64,000 nucleotides of DNA from 66-474 sp036279975 (GTDB taxonomy: Bacteria > Pseudomonadota > Gammaproteobacteria > Xanthomonadales > Rhodanobacteraceae): assembly GCA_036279975.1 (NCBI GenBank), contig DASURP010000025.1, positions 1 through 64,000 on the forward strand, in the 5' to 3' direction. The first letter of the stretch is position 1. Each line of letters opens with the position of its first letter. The notes beneath the pieces are model-generated. The model was not told the DNA's origin. It was given only the letters and a program-made list of their open reading frames with translations, and did no database searches. Positions 1 through 9,954 of the stretch are shown here, one piece after another. A program made the position numbers and the translations under genes.

Positions 1-1448
1 TCCTTCAGGGTGGTGTCGACTTGCGGGTTGAAGTCGCAGTGCGCGCTTTCTGCCCTCTCCCCCCGGGAGAGGGTGTCGCGCAGCGACGGGTGAGGGTTCG
101 CCTTCGCACCGGCGCTTGTCGGAGCCGAACCCTCACCCCCAACCCCTCTCCCGGAGGGAGAGGGATGCAAAGCCGCTCCGGAAGGAGAGGAATGCAAAAC
201 CTTCTCGCGCAGCAGCCGGCACAGGTTCACGAACATCCACGTCACGCCGGGGTCGTTGAACTGGCTGGCGATGGTCGGGTACACCGGCACGTCTTCGTCC
301 GGGGTCTTGAACGCGGTGTGGTTGCGCTTCCACTGCTTGCGGACGTCGCGCAGCGCGTCCTCGGCGCCGCGACGGTCGTACTTGTTGAGCACCACGAGCT
401 GCGCGAAATCCAGCATATCGATCTTCTCGAGCTGGCTGGCCGCGCCATAGTCGCTGGTCATCACGTACACCGGGAAATCGACCAGATCGACGATCTCGGT
501 GTCGGCTTGGCCGATGCCGGCGGTCTCGACGATCACGAGGTCGAACGGCAGCGATTTCAGGAACGCGATGCAGTCGTGCAGCACCGCACTGGTCGCAACA
601 TGCGCGCGGCGGGTTGCCATCGAGCGCATGAACACCCGATGCGAACGCAGCGCGTTCATGCGGATGCGGTCGCCCAACAGCGCACCACCGCCCTTGCGGC
701 GGGTGGGATCGACCGCCAGCACCGCGATCCGCATTTCGGGGAAGCTGTGCAGGAAGCGCAGCAGCAGTTCGTCGACCACGGAGGACTTGCCGGCGCCGCC
801 GGTGCCGGTGATGCCGATGACCGGAACGGTGCCGTGCGCCGCGCCGGTCCACTGCTTGCGCAGCAGCTTCAATTCGGATTCGGAGAGGCCGCCGTCTTCG
901 AGGCGGGAAAGCATCCGCCCGACGCTGACTTCGTCGTCGATGTCGGGCTGCAGTGGCTGCTTGCGATTCGCGGCCTCGGCCTGGTCGCGGGCGCTGCGGG
1001 CACGCTCCACCACGTCCTCGATCATGTGCACCAGCCCCATGTGCATCCCGTCGTTGGGGTGGTAGATGCGCTCGACGCCGTAGTCCTGGAGTTCGCGGAT
1101 TTCCTCGGGCGTGATGGTGCCGCCGCCGCCGCCGAACACGCGGATGTGGCCGGCGCCGCGCTCGCGCAGCATGTCGACCATGTACTTGAAATACTCGAGG
1201 TGGCCGCCCTGGTAGCTGGACAGCGCGATGCCGTCGGCGTCTTCCTGCAGCGCGGCGCGAACGACGTCCTCGACGCTGCGGTTGTGGCCGAGGTGGATCA
1301 CCTCCGCGCCCTGCGACTGGATGATCCGGCGCATGATGTTGATGGCGGCGTCGTGGCCGTCGAACAGGCTGCCGGCGGTGACGAACCGCAGCGGCGTGGC
1401 GTCGGGCCGGGCTTCGCGGGACGAGAGATCGATGGCAGTCTGGCTCAT
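1..1448 (-). CDS. icmF: IcmF-type fused acyl-CoA mutase (partial, 3' end outside window)
   Basis: Begins at the ATG at 1448 (MSQTAIDLSS) and runs off the left edge with about 482 codons visible. Residues ~20-135 form a B12-binding domain (FDGHDAAINIM, then a glycine run near residue 106). Residues ~205-410 form a MeaB-like GTPase chaperone domain with Walker A GTGGAGKSS (215-223) and NKYD (355-358). This B12-domain/GTPase order followed by the mutase domain is that of IcmF, which interconverts isobutyryl-CoA and n-butyryl-CoA using adenosylcobalamin. The mutase catalytic domain would lie to the left. Residues ~417-466 are encoded by a palindromic repeat that keeps the frame open; downstream residues (SAHCDFNPQVDTTLK) look like normal linker sequence. 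Branched-chain catabolic genes lie nearby on the other strand. Methylmalonyl-CoA mutase-like activity cannot be excluded without the mutase domain. Confidence 0.9.
   Translation of the reverse strand, partial: MSQTAIDLSSREARPDATPLRFVTAGSLFDGHDAAINIMRRIIQSQGAEVIHLGHNRSVEDVVRAALQEDADGIALSSYQGGHLEYFKYMVDMLRERGAGHIRVFGGGGGTITPEEIRELQDYGVERIYHPNDGMHMGLVHMIEDVVERARSARDQAEAANRKQPLQPDIDDEVSVGRMLSRLEDGGLSESELKLLRKQWTGAAHGTVPVIGITGTGGAGKSSVVDELLLRFLHSFPEMRIAVLAVDPTRRKGGGALLGDRIRMNALRSHRVFMRSMATRRAHVATSAVLHDCIAFLKSLPFDLVIVETAGIGQADTEIVDLVDFPVYVMTSDYGAASQLEKIDMLDFAQLVVLNKYDRRGAEDALRDVRKQWKRNHTAFKTPDEDVPVYPTIASQFNDPGVTWMFVNLCRLLREKVLHSSPSGAALHPSPSGRGVGGEGSAPTSAGAKANPHPSLRDTLSRGERAESAHCDFNPQVDTTLK
51..200. 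repeat. Palindromic repeat inserted in frame within icmF
   Basis: A block of nested inverted repeats: CCCTCTCC at 53-60 facing GGGAGAGGG at 65-73, GTGAGGGTTCG at 90-100 facing CGAACCCTCAC at 126-136, and CCTCTCCC at 145-152 facing GGGAGAGGG at 156-164. A second degenerate hairpin with the same ATGCAAA tail follows to ~200. It contains no stop in the icmF frame and adds about 50 Ser/Gly/Pro-rich residues between the GTPase domain and the mutase domain. A related hairpin (CTCTCCC/GGGAGAG) lies at 41650-41666. Confidence 0.8.
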
Positions 1449-1594
1449 TGCCGCATTCTAACGCGTGCTGAACGGAGCCTGTTCGGAACCCGACGGGGAT
1501 CTGAATGAACGATCGTTGAAACTGGCGTGATGTTGCAAACCGTGGTTACTCTTGGGTCGCGGCCCAAGCAGGCCGAAAACAGAGGAGGTGTATC

Positions 1595-2008
1595 GTGCAC
1601 ACACGCAAACTCGCATTGCTTGCCGCGCTGGTCATCGCTGGAGGTGCCACCGCGGCCTTCACGCCACCCGCGTCGGCGCAGGTGAGCTTCGGCATCAGCA
1701 TCGGTACGCCGCCGCCACCGCTGCGTTACGAAGTCGTCCCGATGCCACGCCCGGGTTATGTGTGGGCACCGGGCTACTGGAACTGGGCCGGTGGCCAGTA
1801 CGTCTGGATCGGCGGCAGTTGGTACCGCGACCGCCCCGGTTACGTGTACTACCAGCCGCGCTGGGAGCGGTACGGCGACCATTGGAGGATGCGCCGCGCT
1901 TATTGGGGCCGGGACTCGCACTGGCGCGGCCGGCACCACGACAACGGTCGTCATCGCGGCTGGGATCGCCACGACCGCGACCGCGGGCACGGGCGCCATC
2001 ACCACTGA
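1595..2008 (+). CDS. Exported YXWGXW-repeat protein
   Basis: A 137-residue protein starting at GTG 1595, preceded by a strong ribosome-binding site (gaggaggtg, 1582-1590). Residues 1-29 form a signal peptide (LALLAALVIAGGATAAF ending ASA-Q). The mature part carries aromatic repeats of the YVWAPGYWNW and YVWIGGSWY type, typical of the WXXGXW/YXWGXW repeat family, and a very His/Arg/Asp-rich tail (HDRDRGHGRHHH). Function is unknown for this family; the tail could bind metal or polyanions (inference). It is a single-gene unit followed by an intrinsic terminator. Confidence 0.85.
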   Translation: MHTRKLALLAALVIAGGATAAFTPPASAQVSFGISIGTPPPPLRYEVVPMPRPGYVWAPGYWNWAGGQYVWIGGSWYRDRPGYVYYQPRWERYGDHWRMRRAYWGRDSHWRGRHHDNGRHRGWDRHDRDRGHGRHHH

Positions 2009-2028
2009 TGGCCCGGGCACCGAAGCCA

Positions 2029-2056
2029 AGCCCGGCGCGCAAGCGCCGGGCTTTTT
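2029..2056 (+). terminator. Rho-independent terminator after the YXWGXW gene
   Basis: A 10-bp GC-rich stem (agcccggcgc 2029-2038 with gcgccgggct 2043-2052), a four-base loop and a T run at 2052-2056, 21 bp after the stop codon. Confidence 0.9.
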
Positions 2057-2173
2057 CGTGGGCGCGGAATTGCGGTGGCAGCGCCGGGCCAGGCTGGCCA
2101 TGGTGTCGCGTCCGGACTTGCACATGCCTGCCATGCGTCTATGCTGCTGCCAAGGCCCCATGGGAGAACCGGC

Positions 2174-2971
2174 ATGAAACGCACGATCCTGGTCGCCCTC
2201 CTCACGCTGCTGCTCGGCGCCTGCGCCACCAGTCCCACCGGGCGCAGCCAGCTGATGCTGGTCTCGGGCTCGCAGATGAACCAGCTCGGCCTGGATTCGT
2301 TCAACCAGATGCGCAAGGAGGGCAAGTTCGCCAATGCACCGCGCGAACGCGCCTACGCCACCTGCGTCGCCCACGCGCTGATCGGCGTGCTGCCGCCGCC
2401 GTGGAACGGCGAGAAGTGGGACGTCGAGATCATCAACGACGACAGCGCCAACGCTTTTGCCCTGCCGGGCGGGCGCATCGGCGTGAACCGCGGCCTGTTC
2501 AAGGTCGCGAACACCCCGGCCCAGCTGGCCGCCGTGCTGGGGCACGAACTCGCGCACGTGGTCGCGCGCCACCCGGCCGAGCGCGTTTCCGACAACCTGG
2601 CCGCGCAGATCGGGGTGACGGCGGCCAATGCCTACGGCGTCGCGCAAGGCATGAACCCCGACACCATGCAGGCCCTGCTGGGCATCGGCGCGCAGACGCT
2701 GGTGTTGTTGCCGTTCTCGCGTGCCCAGGAAAGCGAAGCGGACGTGCTGGGTCAGCGCTACATGGCACAGGCAGGCTTCGACCCCCAAGCCGCGGTCACG
2801 TTGTGGCAGAACATGGAAAAGGCCAATCCGGGCGGGCGCGCTCCGACGTTCCTGTCCACCCACCCGGCGCCCGGCAACCGCATTGCGCAACTTTCCGCCC
2901 GCGTACCCGCGCTGGAACCGGTCTATCGCGCCGCACGCAGCAGCGGACACGACCCGCGCTGCTCGCCGTAG
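2174..2971 (+). CDS. M48-family metallopeptidase lipoprotein
   Basis: A 265-residue protein from ATG 2174 (MKRTILVALL). The signal peptide ends in the lipobox LLGAC, so it is probably a lipoprotein, tethered to a membrane facing the periplasm. The zinc motif HELAH and a downstream ESEAD glutamate motif mark a gluzincin of family M48 (the LoiP/BepA-like group that handles outer-membrane protein quality control). The final segment STHPAPGNRI is also typical of the family. An upstream in-frame start at 2075 would bury the lipobox and was not used. The exact substrate is unknown. Confidence 0.9.
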   Translation: MKRTILVALLTLLLGACATSPTGRSQLMLVSGSQMNQLGLDSFNQMRKEGKFANAPRERAYATCVAHALIGVLPPPWNGEKWDVEIINDDSANAFALPGGRIGVNRGLFKVANTPAQLAAVLGHELAHVVARHPAERVSDNLAAQIGVTAANAYGVAQGMNPDTMQALLGIGAQTLVLLPFSRAQESEADVLGQRYMAQAGFDPQAAVTLWQNMEKANPGGRAPTFLSTHPAPGNRIAQLSARVPALEPVYRAARSSGHDPRCSP

Positions 2972-3212
2972 CTCCGGCCGTCGTTGGCGTCGGGTCAGCA
3001 ACGTCAGCGAAGACAATGTGTTAGGCGACCATGTTGAGGGCCGCATGCCGACGGCGCCTGTCATGCGCCACGCGTCCCGGCTACACTAGGCGGCTGCGAA
3101 TGCACGGCCGGGCCCAACCAATGCCCCGCCGGCGTTCGTTTTCCTTTCGCGGCGCCCGGCGGCGCCACTTTCCCATCCCGCGCCCCGAATCGTGCGCAAC
3201 TGGAGCAGCCCG

Positions 3213-4316
<1,104 letters not shown>

Positions 4317-4320
4317 CCTG

Positions 4321-4370
4321 GTAGGAGCCTGCCTGCAGGCGACAGGGATCGCGCGCAGGCGCGCTCCTAC
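4321..4370. repeat. REP-like palindrome, GTAGGAGC family
   Basis: A 50-bp imperfect palindrome in which GTAGGAGC (4321-4328) pairs with GCTCCTAC (4363-4370), with inner GCCTGC/GCAGGC arms. It sits between ldh and ivd. A degenerate relative lies at 21078-21152. Confidence 0.75.
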
Positions 4371-4394
4371 AACAACCAGCTTCGGTGGGGCGAC

Positions 4395-5552
4395 ATGCAA
4401 CCTTTCAAGCTTGGCGAAGACATCGACCTGCTGCGCGAAAGCGTGCGCGCGTTCGCGGAGAAGGAGATCGCGCCGCGCGCGGACGCGATCGACCGCGACA
4501 ACCTGTTTCCGCACGACCTGTGGCGCAAGTTCGGCGACATGGGCCTGCTCGGGATCACGGTGCCGACCGAATACGGCGGCAGCGGCATGGGGTTCCTGGC
4601 GCACCTGGTGGCGATGGAGGAGATCTCGCGCGCCTCGGGTTCGGTGGGCTTGTCCTACGGCGCGCACTCCAACCTGTGCGTCAACAACATCTTCCACAAC
4701 GGCAACGAGGCGCAGCGCAGGAAATACATCCCGAAACTGTGCGCGGGCGAATGGGTGGGCGCGCTGGCGATGAGCGAGCCCGGCGCGGGTTCCGACGTGG
4801 TCGGCTCGATGCAGTGCAAGGCCGTGAAGAAGGGCGACCACTGGATCGCCAACGGCAACAAGATGTGGATCACCAACGGCCCCGACGCCGACGTGCTGCT
4901 GGTGTACATGCGCACCGCCGACCGCACCGCCGGCAGCCGCTGCATCACCGCCTTCATCGTCGAAAAGGGCATGCCGGGCTTCTCGACCGCGCAGAAGCTC
5001 GACAAGCTCGGGATGCGCGGCTCCAACACCTGCGAACTGGTGTTCGAGGATTGCGTGATCCCCGACGCAAACCGCCTGGGAGAGGTCAACGACGGCGTGC
5101 GGGTGTTGATGAGCGGCCTCGATACCGAGCGGCTGGTGCTCTCGGGCGGGCCGATCGGGCTGATGCAGGCGGCGCTCGACGCCACCCTGCCCTACGTGCG
5201 CGAACGCAAGCAGTTCAACGCGCCGATCGGCAGCTTCGAGATCATGCAGGCCAAGCTTGCCGACATGTACACCGCTCTGCAGTCGGCGCGCGCGTTCGCC
5301 TACATGGTGGCGCAGGATTTCGATCGCGGCACCAAGTCCCGCACCGATCCCGCCGCGTGCCTGCTGTGCGCGTCGCGCAGCGCCGTCAAGGTGGCGCTGG
5401 AAGCCATCCAGTCGCTGGGCGGCAACGGTTACATCAACGAATTCCCCACCGGCCGCATCCTGCGCGACGCCAAGCTGTACGAGATCGGCGCCGGCACCAA
5501 CGAAATCCGGCGCATGCTGATCGGGCGCGAGTTGTTCTACGGCAACGCGTAA
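4395..5552 (+). CDS. liuA: Isovaleryl-CoA dehydrogenase
   Basis: A 385-residue FAD-dependent acyl-CoA dehydrogenase that oxidises isovaleryl-CoA to 3-methylcrotonyl-CoA and passes electrons to ETF. The family signatures AMSEPGAGSD (residues ~125-134) and the C-terminal SLGGNGYINEFP and GTNEIRRMLIGRE are present. The probable catalytic base is Glu245 in GLDTERLVLSGGP, the position and context found in isovaleryl-CoA dehydrogenases rather than medium-chain enzymes. It is placed between the amino acid dehydrogenase and the methylcrotonyl-CoA carboxylase genes. Length is normal for the family. Confidence 0.93.
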   Translation: MQPFKLGEDIDLLRESVRAFAEKEIAPRADAIDRDNLFPHDLWRKFGDMGLLGITVPTEYGGSGMGFLAHLVAMEEISRASGSVGLSYGAHSNLCVNNIFHNGNEAQRRKYIPKLCAGEWVGALAMSEPGAGSDVVGSMQCKAVKKGDHWIANGNKMWITNGPDADVLLVYMRTADRTAGSRCITAFIVEKGMPGFSTAQKLDKLGMRGSNTCELVFEDCVIPDANRLGEVNDGVRVLMSGLDTERLVLSGGPIGLMQAALDATLPYVRERKQFNAPIGSFEIMQAKLADMYTALQSARAFAYMVAQDFDRGTKSRTDPAACLLCASRSAVKVALEAIQSLGGNGYINEFPTGRILRDAKLYEIGAGTNEIRRMLIGRELFYGNA

Positions 5553-5611
5553 AAAGCCAGGTACCCGGGGCTCGGGGAAAGCGTACCCCCACACCCATCG
5601 TCATTCCGGGG

Positions 5612-5680
5612 CCGGTCCGGCTTCACCGGGCCGGAACCAGGAATCGGTCTACCGACGCCGCAAAACCGATTCCGGGTTCC
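5612..5680. repeat. Two adjacent hairpins between convergent genes
   Basis: Hairpin 1: CCGGTCCGG (5612-5620) with CCGGGCCGG (5626-5634). Hairpin 2: GGAACCAGGAATCGG (5633-5647) with CCGATTCCGGGTTCC (5666-5680), one mismatch. They lie between the convergent ends of liuA and the autotransporter gene and may serve both as a bidirectional stop; neither has a clear T run. Confidence 0.6.
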
Positions 5681-5700
5681 GGAACTTCCCGTCTTTGCAA

Positions 5701-8490
5701 CTAAAACGCGAACGCCCCCTGCAGCATCACGCTGCCGGCCTGCTGGCGCTGCCCCTGTGCGCGGGTGTAACCCAGCCGCAATCCGAAATTCCGCGCTGGC
5801 CACAATGACCATCCTGCACGCAGCACCGATTCGTCGCGCGAGAGGCCGATGCCGTCGACCGGCAGCCAGTCGTCGAAGCCCGTGAAACTCGCGTCGAACG
5901 CGGCGCCGTACTGGTGCAACGCATGCCGCCACGCGGCGCTGCCGTCGAACTGCATCCGCATGCCGTTGGCCAGGCGCCAGTCGTGCTCCGCGCGCAGGCC
6001 GATGCCCGTCTGCAGGCGGCCGGCCGCATGCGCGTTGGCCTTCAGGCCGAACCCGTAACCCCCGGCTTCGGCGAACCCGCCCTGGTCGATGTGCTGGTAA
6101 CGCACCGCGACGAACGGCGTGATCGTGGTCGCGCCCGCCTGCAGGCGATAGCCGCCTTCCAGCGAACCGTCAAGGTAATTGCCGGTGGAACCGCTGCCCA
6201 CCGGCGCGGCCAGGCCGCCCAGCAGCAACAGCCGCTGCATATCCTCATGGAACCAGCCGCCACCGAGGTGCGCGCTCGCATACCACGGGCCGCGCCACGC
6301 GCCCGCATACAACGTTGCGTGATCCGTCCGGTTGCGGCCGTGGTCCCAGGCCGCGTCGAGCTGGCCGTAGCCGCGGCTCGCGCCCACCGCGTAGCCCAGC
6401 AGTGCGTGTTGGCCCACCAGGAAATCGGCGCCGGCCATGCCGCCGCCGCTGCGGAACGTCGCGCCCGCGTAGCCGGCGCGTTGCAGGTCGCCCTGCGCGT
6501 CGAGGCCGGCGTACCAGGCGCCCGCCTGCGCGCGCCCGTCCAGCAGGTCATCGAAGCGCTCGTCCAGCGCGTCGCCGGTCGCGTCGATGCCGTCGAACAG
6601 CATCGCGGCACTGGCCGCGTGCAGTTGCCCCGACAGGCTTTGCAGCGTGTCCCGCGCCGAGACCGGGGTGGCCGCGTGCTGGATTGCGCCGGCGCCTTGC
6701 AACACGCCGCTCGCCACGGAACCACCCGTGGCGATGCGCGAATTGATCGCGTCGAAGCCACCCTGCACACGCACGGCCGCCGCCGTCGAGGCCGGGTCGA
6801 TGATCGCCATGGCCTGCGCCGCCGCCGTGATACTGAGGCTGGTGGTGTCCAGCCACACCGTGTCAGGCGTGTACTGGATGGTGGTGTTGAGGAACACGCC
6901 CGGCGAAGTGGTGAGTTGCGCGAAGGTGCCGCTGACTCCGCCCTGGGCCAACAGCACGTCTTCGTGGCTGTTGGTGACGTAGCCGGGAACCGCGCCGAGC
7001 ACGTTCAACGTGCCGTCGAGGTTCGCCGTGCCCGTGACGTTGAGGGATGCACCGAGGTCGACCGACAACGTGCCGGTATTGGTTTGCGTGTAGTCCTGCC
7101 CGACATCGACGGCGCCCGTCTTGACGATCACCGTGCCCGCGTTCGTGAGCGAACCGCTTGTGGTTGCGTTGTCCAGCGTGCCGGCGCTGCCGACGTCGAC
7201 ATCCCCCGGCAACGGTTGTGCCGCCTGCAGCGTTCCACCCAATACCTGGGTGCCGCCCGAATAACTGTCGTCACCCGTCAGGAGCAACGTGCCGGTGCCG
7301 TTCTTGACCAGGCCGCCCGTGCCGCTGATGTCGTTGCCCCAGGTCGAGGTCAGGTTGTCGAACGACACCGACACGTCGCCCCAGTTGAATTGGGCCGGTC
7401 CCTGCACCGCCTTGCCCACGTCAAGCTCGCCGTAGCCGAAGGTCGTGTCCGGGCCCGGCGCACCCAGGTCGTCCGCGGTGCCCAGCAACGTCTGCCGGAC
7501 AAGGTCGTTGTCGAAATACGGGAATGCCTGCCACACCAGCGCCGCCGCGCCCGTGACCATCGGCGCGGCCAGCGAGGTGCCCCCGACGATGTAGTACTTG
7601 GGATCGGTGGTGCTGGAGGTGGTGTCCTTGTCCAGCACGATCACGTCGCCCGGCGCCGCGAGGCAGTAGTCCATCGCGACGCCGCAATGGTTGGAATAAT
7701 CCGCCAGTTGGGTCGGGTTGTTGCTGTCGACCGCAACCACCGTCAGCCAGCCCTTCTCGAGATCGGGCGCGACGCTGGGCAACGCCGCGAACGTACTCGG
7801 GTTGGGATCCGAACCGTTGCCGGCCGCGAATACCACCAGCCCGCCGTGCTGGTTCACGTAGGGACCGTAGGCGTCGTCGAAAGCCTGGTTCACGCTGGCG
7901 TTGCCGGTATCCCAGGTCAGGCCGCCCCAGGAGTTGTTCATCACCATGACGCCCGAGCTGATCAACTGCTGGTTGACCTGCAGGAAGAACTGCGCGGCCG
8001 ACGCGTCGATCTGGGAGGGTGGCTGGCCGTGATCGGACGGCGCATTGTCGGAAATGATGCGCGCCGACACCAGGCTCGCGCCCGGCGCGATGCCGCCGGG
8101 GAACTTCGCGAACGGCGTACCGGCGGCGATTTCCGAAACCCAGGTGCCGTGGCCGACCACGTCGTCGATGCTGGTGTTGTTCTGGCTGGGATCGACGTCG
8201 ATGTATTCCGCGATGACGCGCCCGGTCACGGTCGGGTTGCTGCGCATGATGCCGCTGTCGACCACGCCGATGATCACGCCCTGTCCGGTGTACCCGGCGG
8301 CGTGCGCGGCGTAGGTGTTGGTGATCGACAGCTGCGCATCGATCGGCGGTTGCGCCACGGTCGGCGTGGGTGGTGGTGGCGCTTCCGGCGTCGGGCGCAC
8401 GCTGCTGCCGCCACCCCCGCAGCCGATGAGCGCGCCCGCCAGCATGGCCAGCGCCAGCCATTTTGCCCAGAACCAGGTTTCCCTCGTCAT
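5701..8490 (-). CDS. Subtilisin-like (S8) autotransporter with a lipobox
   Basis: A 929-residue protein from ATG 8490. The N-terminus MTRETW...LAGALIGCGGGG carries a lipobox with Cys24, followed by a Pro-rich linker. The S8 protease domain has the triad Asp78 (VVDSGI), His114 (GHGTWVSE) and Ser306 (GGTSLAAPMV), with Asn224 in AAGNGS. Next come autotransporter-associated strand repeats (TLLLTGDDSYSGGT) and a C-terminal beta-barrel of ~270 residues ending in Phe. It should cross the outer membrane by the type Va route. Lipidated subtilase autotransporters such as NalP and SphB1 process surface proteins; that role here is inference. A longer start at 8601 lacks a signal peptide. Confidence 0.9.
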   Translation of the reverse strand: MTRETWFWAKWLALAMLAGALIGCGGGGSSVRPTPEAPPPPTPTVAQPPIDAQLSITNTYAAHAAGYTGQGVIIGVVDSGIMRSNPTVTGRVIAEYIDVDPSQNNTSIDDVVGHGTWVSEIAAGTPFAKFPGGIAPGASLVSARIISDNAPSDHGQPPSQIDASAAQFFLQVNQQLISSGVMVMNNSWGGLTWDTGNASVNQAFDDAYGPYVNQHGGLVVFAAGNGSDPNPSTFAALPSVAPDLEKGWLTVVAVDSNNPTQLADYSNHCGVAMDYCLAAPGDVIVLDKDTTSSTTDPKYYIVGGTSLAAPMVTGAAALVWQAFPYFDNDLVRQTLLGTADDLGAPGPDTTFGYGELDVGKAVQGPAQFNWGDVSVSFDNLTSTWGNDISGTGGLVKNGTGTLLLTGDDSYSGGTQVLGGTLQAAQPLPGDVDVGSAGTLDNATTSGSLTNAGTVIVKTGAVDVGQDYTQTNTGTLSVDLGASLNVTGTANLDGTLNVLGAVPGYVTNSHEDVLLAQGGVSGTFAQLTTSPGVFLNTTIQYTPDTVWLDTTSLSITAAAQAMAIIDPASTAAAVRVQGGFDAINSRIATGGSVASGVLQGAGAIQHAATPVSARDTLQSLSGQLHAASAAMLFDGIDATGDALDERFDDLLDGRAQAGAWYAGLDAQGDLQRAGYAGATFRSGGGMAGADFLVGQHALLGYAVGASRGYGQLDAAWDHGRNRTDHATLYAGAWRGPWYASAHLGGGWFHEDMQRLLLLGGLAAPVGSGSTGNYLDGSLEGGYRLQAGATTITPFVAVRYQHIDQGGFAEAGGYGFGLKANAHAAGRLQTGIGLRAEHDWRLANGMRMQFDGSAAWRHALHQYGAAFDASFTGFDDWLPVDGIGLSRDESVLRAGWSLWPARNFGLRLGYTRAQGQRQQAGSVMLQGAFAF

Positions 8491-8627
8491 GCGATCCGAC
8501 CTCAGTTGCGCCCTGCCCGCACCGGTTCGCGCATTCTGCACCCACGCAGCGCTTCGGGCCAAGCCGCGTTTGCGGCAACGCAACATTCGACGCATAATCA
8601 CGGCATCGATACCTGCGGGAGCAAGCC

Positions 8628-9803
8628 ATGTCCGACATCGTCATCGCCGCCGCCAAACGCACGCCGATCGGCGCGTTCCTCGGCCAGTTCACCGGCTTCC
8701 CCAGCCCGAAACTGGGCGCCGCCGCCATCGGCGCGGCGTTGCAACAATCCGGCATCGCGCCCGGCGACGTCAGCGAGGTGCTGATGGGCTGCGTGCTGCC
8801 GGCCAACCTGGGCCAGGCGCCCGCGCGCCAGGCATCTTTGGCCGCGGGGCTTCCGCCTTCCACCGGCTGCACCACGCTCAACAAGGTGTGCGGTTCGGGC
8901 ATGAAGGCGATCATGCTGGGGCATGACCTGATCAAGGCCGGCTCGGCCAGCGTGGTCGTCGCCGGCGGCATGGAATCGATGACCAACGCGCCGCACATGG
9001 CGGCGGTGCGCACCGGCATCCGCCTCGGCGACGGCAGCCTGGTCGACCACATGATGTGGGACGGCCTGACCAACCCCTACGACGGCAAGTCGATGGGCGT
9101 GTTTGCCGAAAACTGCGCCGACAAGTACCACTTCACGCGCGAGCAGCAGGATGCCTTCGCGACCGAGTCGGTGCGCCGCGCGCAGGCGGCGGTGAAGGAC
9201 GGAACGTTCGCCGACGAAATCACCACGGTGACCGTGCCTTCACGCAAGGGCGATGTGCAGGTTTCGGTCGACGAAACGCCCGGCAAGGTCGATCCGGCCA
9301 AGATTCCCACCCTGAAGCCCGCGTTCCGCAAGGAAAACGGCACCGTCACCGCGGCGAGTTCGTCCAGTATTTCCGACGGCGCGGCCGCGCTGGTGCTGCT
9401 GTCGGCCGACGATGCCAGGGCGCGCGGCATCAAGCCGCTGGCGCGCGTCGTCGCCCACGCCACGCATTCGCAGGAACCGCAATGGTTCACCACTGCACCG
9501 GTGGGCGCGATCCACAAGGTCCTGGAGAAGGCCGGCTGGAAGGTCGGCGACGTGGACCTGTTTGAAGTCAACGAGGCCTTCGCGGTGGTGGCGATGGCGG
9601 CGATGAAGGAACTCGACATCCCGCACGCAAAGCTCAACGTGCACGGTGGCGCCTGCGCCCTCGGGCATCCGATCGGCTGCACCGGCGCCCGCATCGTGGT
9701 GACCCTGCTGCACGCGATGATCCACGCGAACGCGAAGCGCGGCGTGGCGTCGCTGTGCATCGGCGGCGGCGAGGCCACCGCGATCGCGATCGAACGGGCT
9801 TGA
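8628..9803 (+). CDS. Acetyl-CoA C-acetyltransferase (thiolase)
   Basis: A 391-residue biosynthetic-type thiolase. The acyl-accepting cysteine is Cys88 (LNKVCGSGMKA). The C-terminal catalytic motifs GHPIGCTGAR and CIGGGEATA are intact, as is NEAF (EVNEAFAVV). It condenses two acetyl-CoA or cleaves acetoacetyl-CoA. In this neighbourhood it probably finishes leucine breakdown by splitting acetoacetyl-CoA, or cleaves 2-methylacetoacetyl-CoA from isoleucine (inference). It is divergent from the autotransporter gene with 137 bp between start codons. Confidence 0.9.
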   Translation: MSDIVIAAAKRTPIGAFLGQFTGFPSPKLGAAAIGAALQQSGIAPGDVSEVLMGCVLPANLGQAPARQASLAAGLPPSTGCTTLNKVCGSGMKAIMLGHDLIKAGSASVVVAGGMESMTNAPHMAAVRTGIRLGDGSLVDHMMWDGLTNPYDGKSMGVFAENCADKYHFTREQQDAFATESVRRAQAAVKDGTFADEITTVTVPSRKGDVQVSVDETPGKVDPAKIPTLKPAFRKENGTVTAASSSSISDGAAALVLLSADDARARGIKPLARVVAHATHSQEPQWFTTAPVGAIHKVLEKAGWKVGDVDLFEVNEAFAVVAMAAMKELDIPHAKLNVHGGACALGHPIGCTGARIVVTLLHAMIHANAKRGVASLCIGGGEATAIAIERA

Positions 9804-9954
9804 CACATGCCGCGGCCCTGGTCGCCCGCGTGTGTGACAAACTGGGACGTTGACGTTGACGCGGACGCAACGCCGTCGCTGGCAAAGTACGCAACATTGC
9901 CGCGAACAGGCAATCCGTTCAACGCAAATCCACGGCTGGACCTGAGGAGGCCCC

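Noticed and set aside
2075..2173. Upstream start for the M48 peptidase
   Set aside because: Would place ~33 residues before a clear lipoprotein signal peptide.
5914..8784. 956-codon plus-strand frame opposite the autotransporter
   Set aside because: Same kind of shadow; the minus-strand gene has an intact catalytic triad, signal and barrel.
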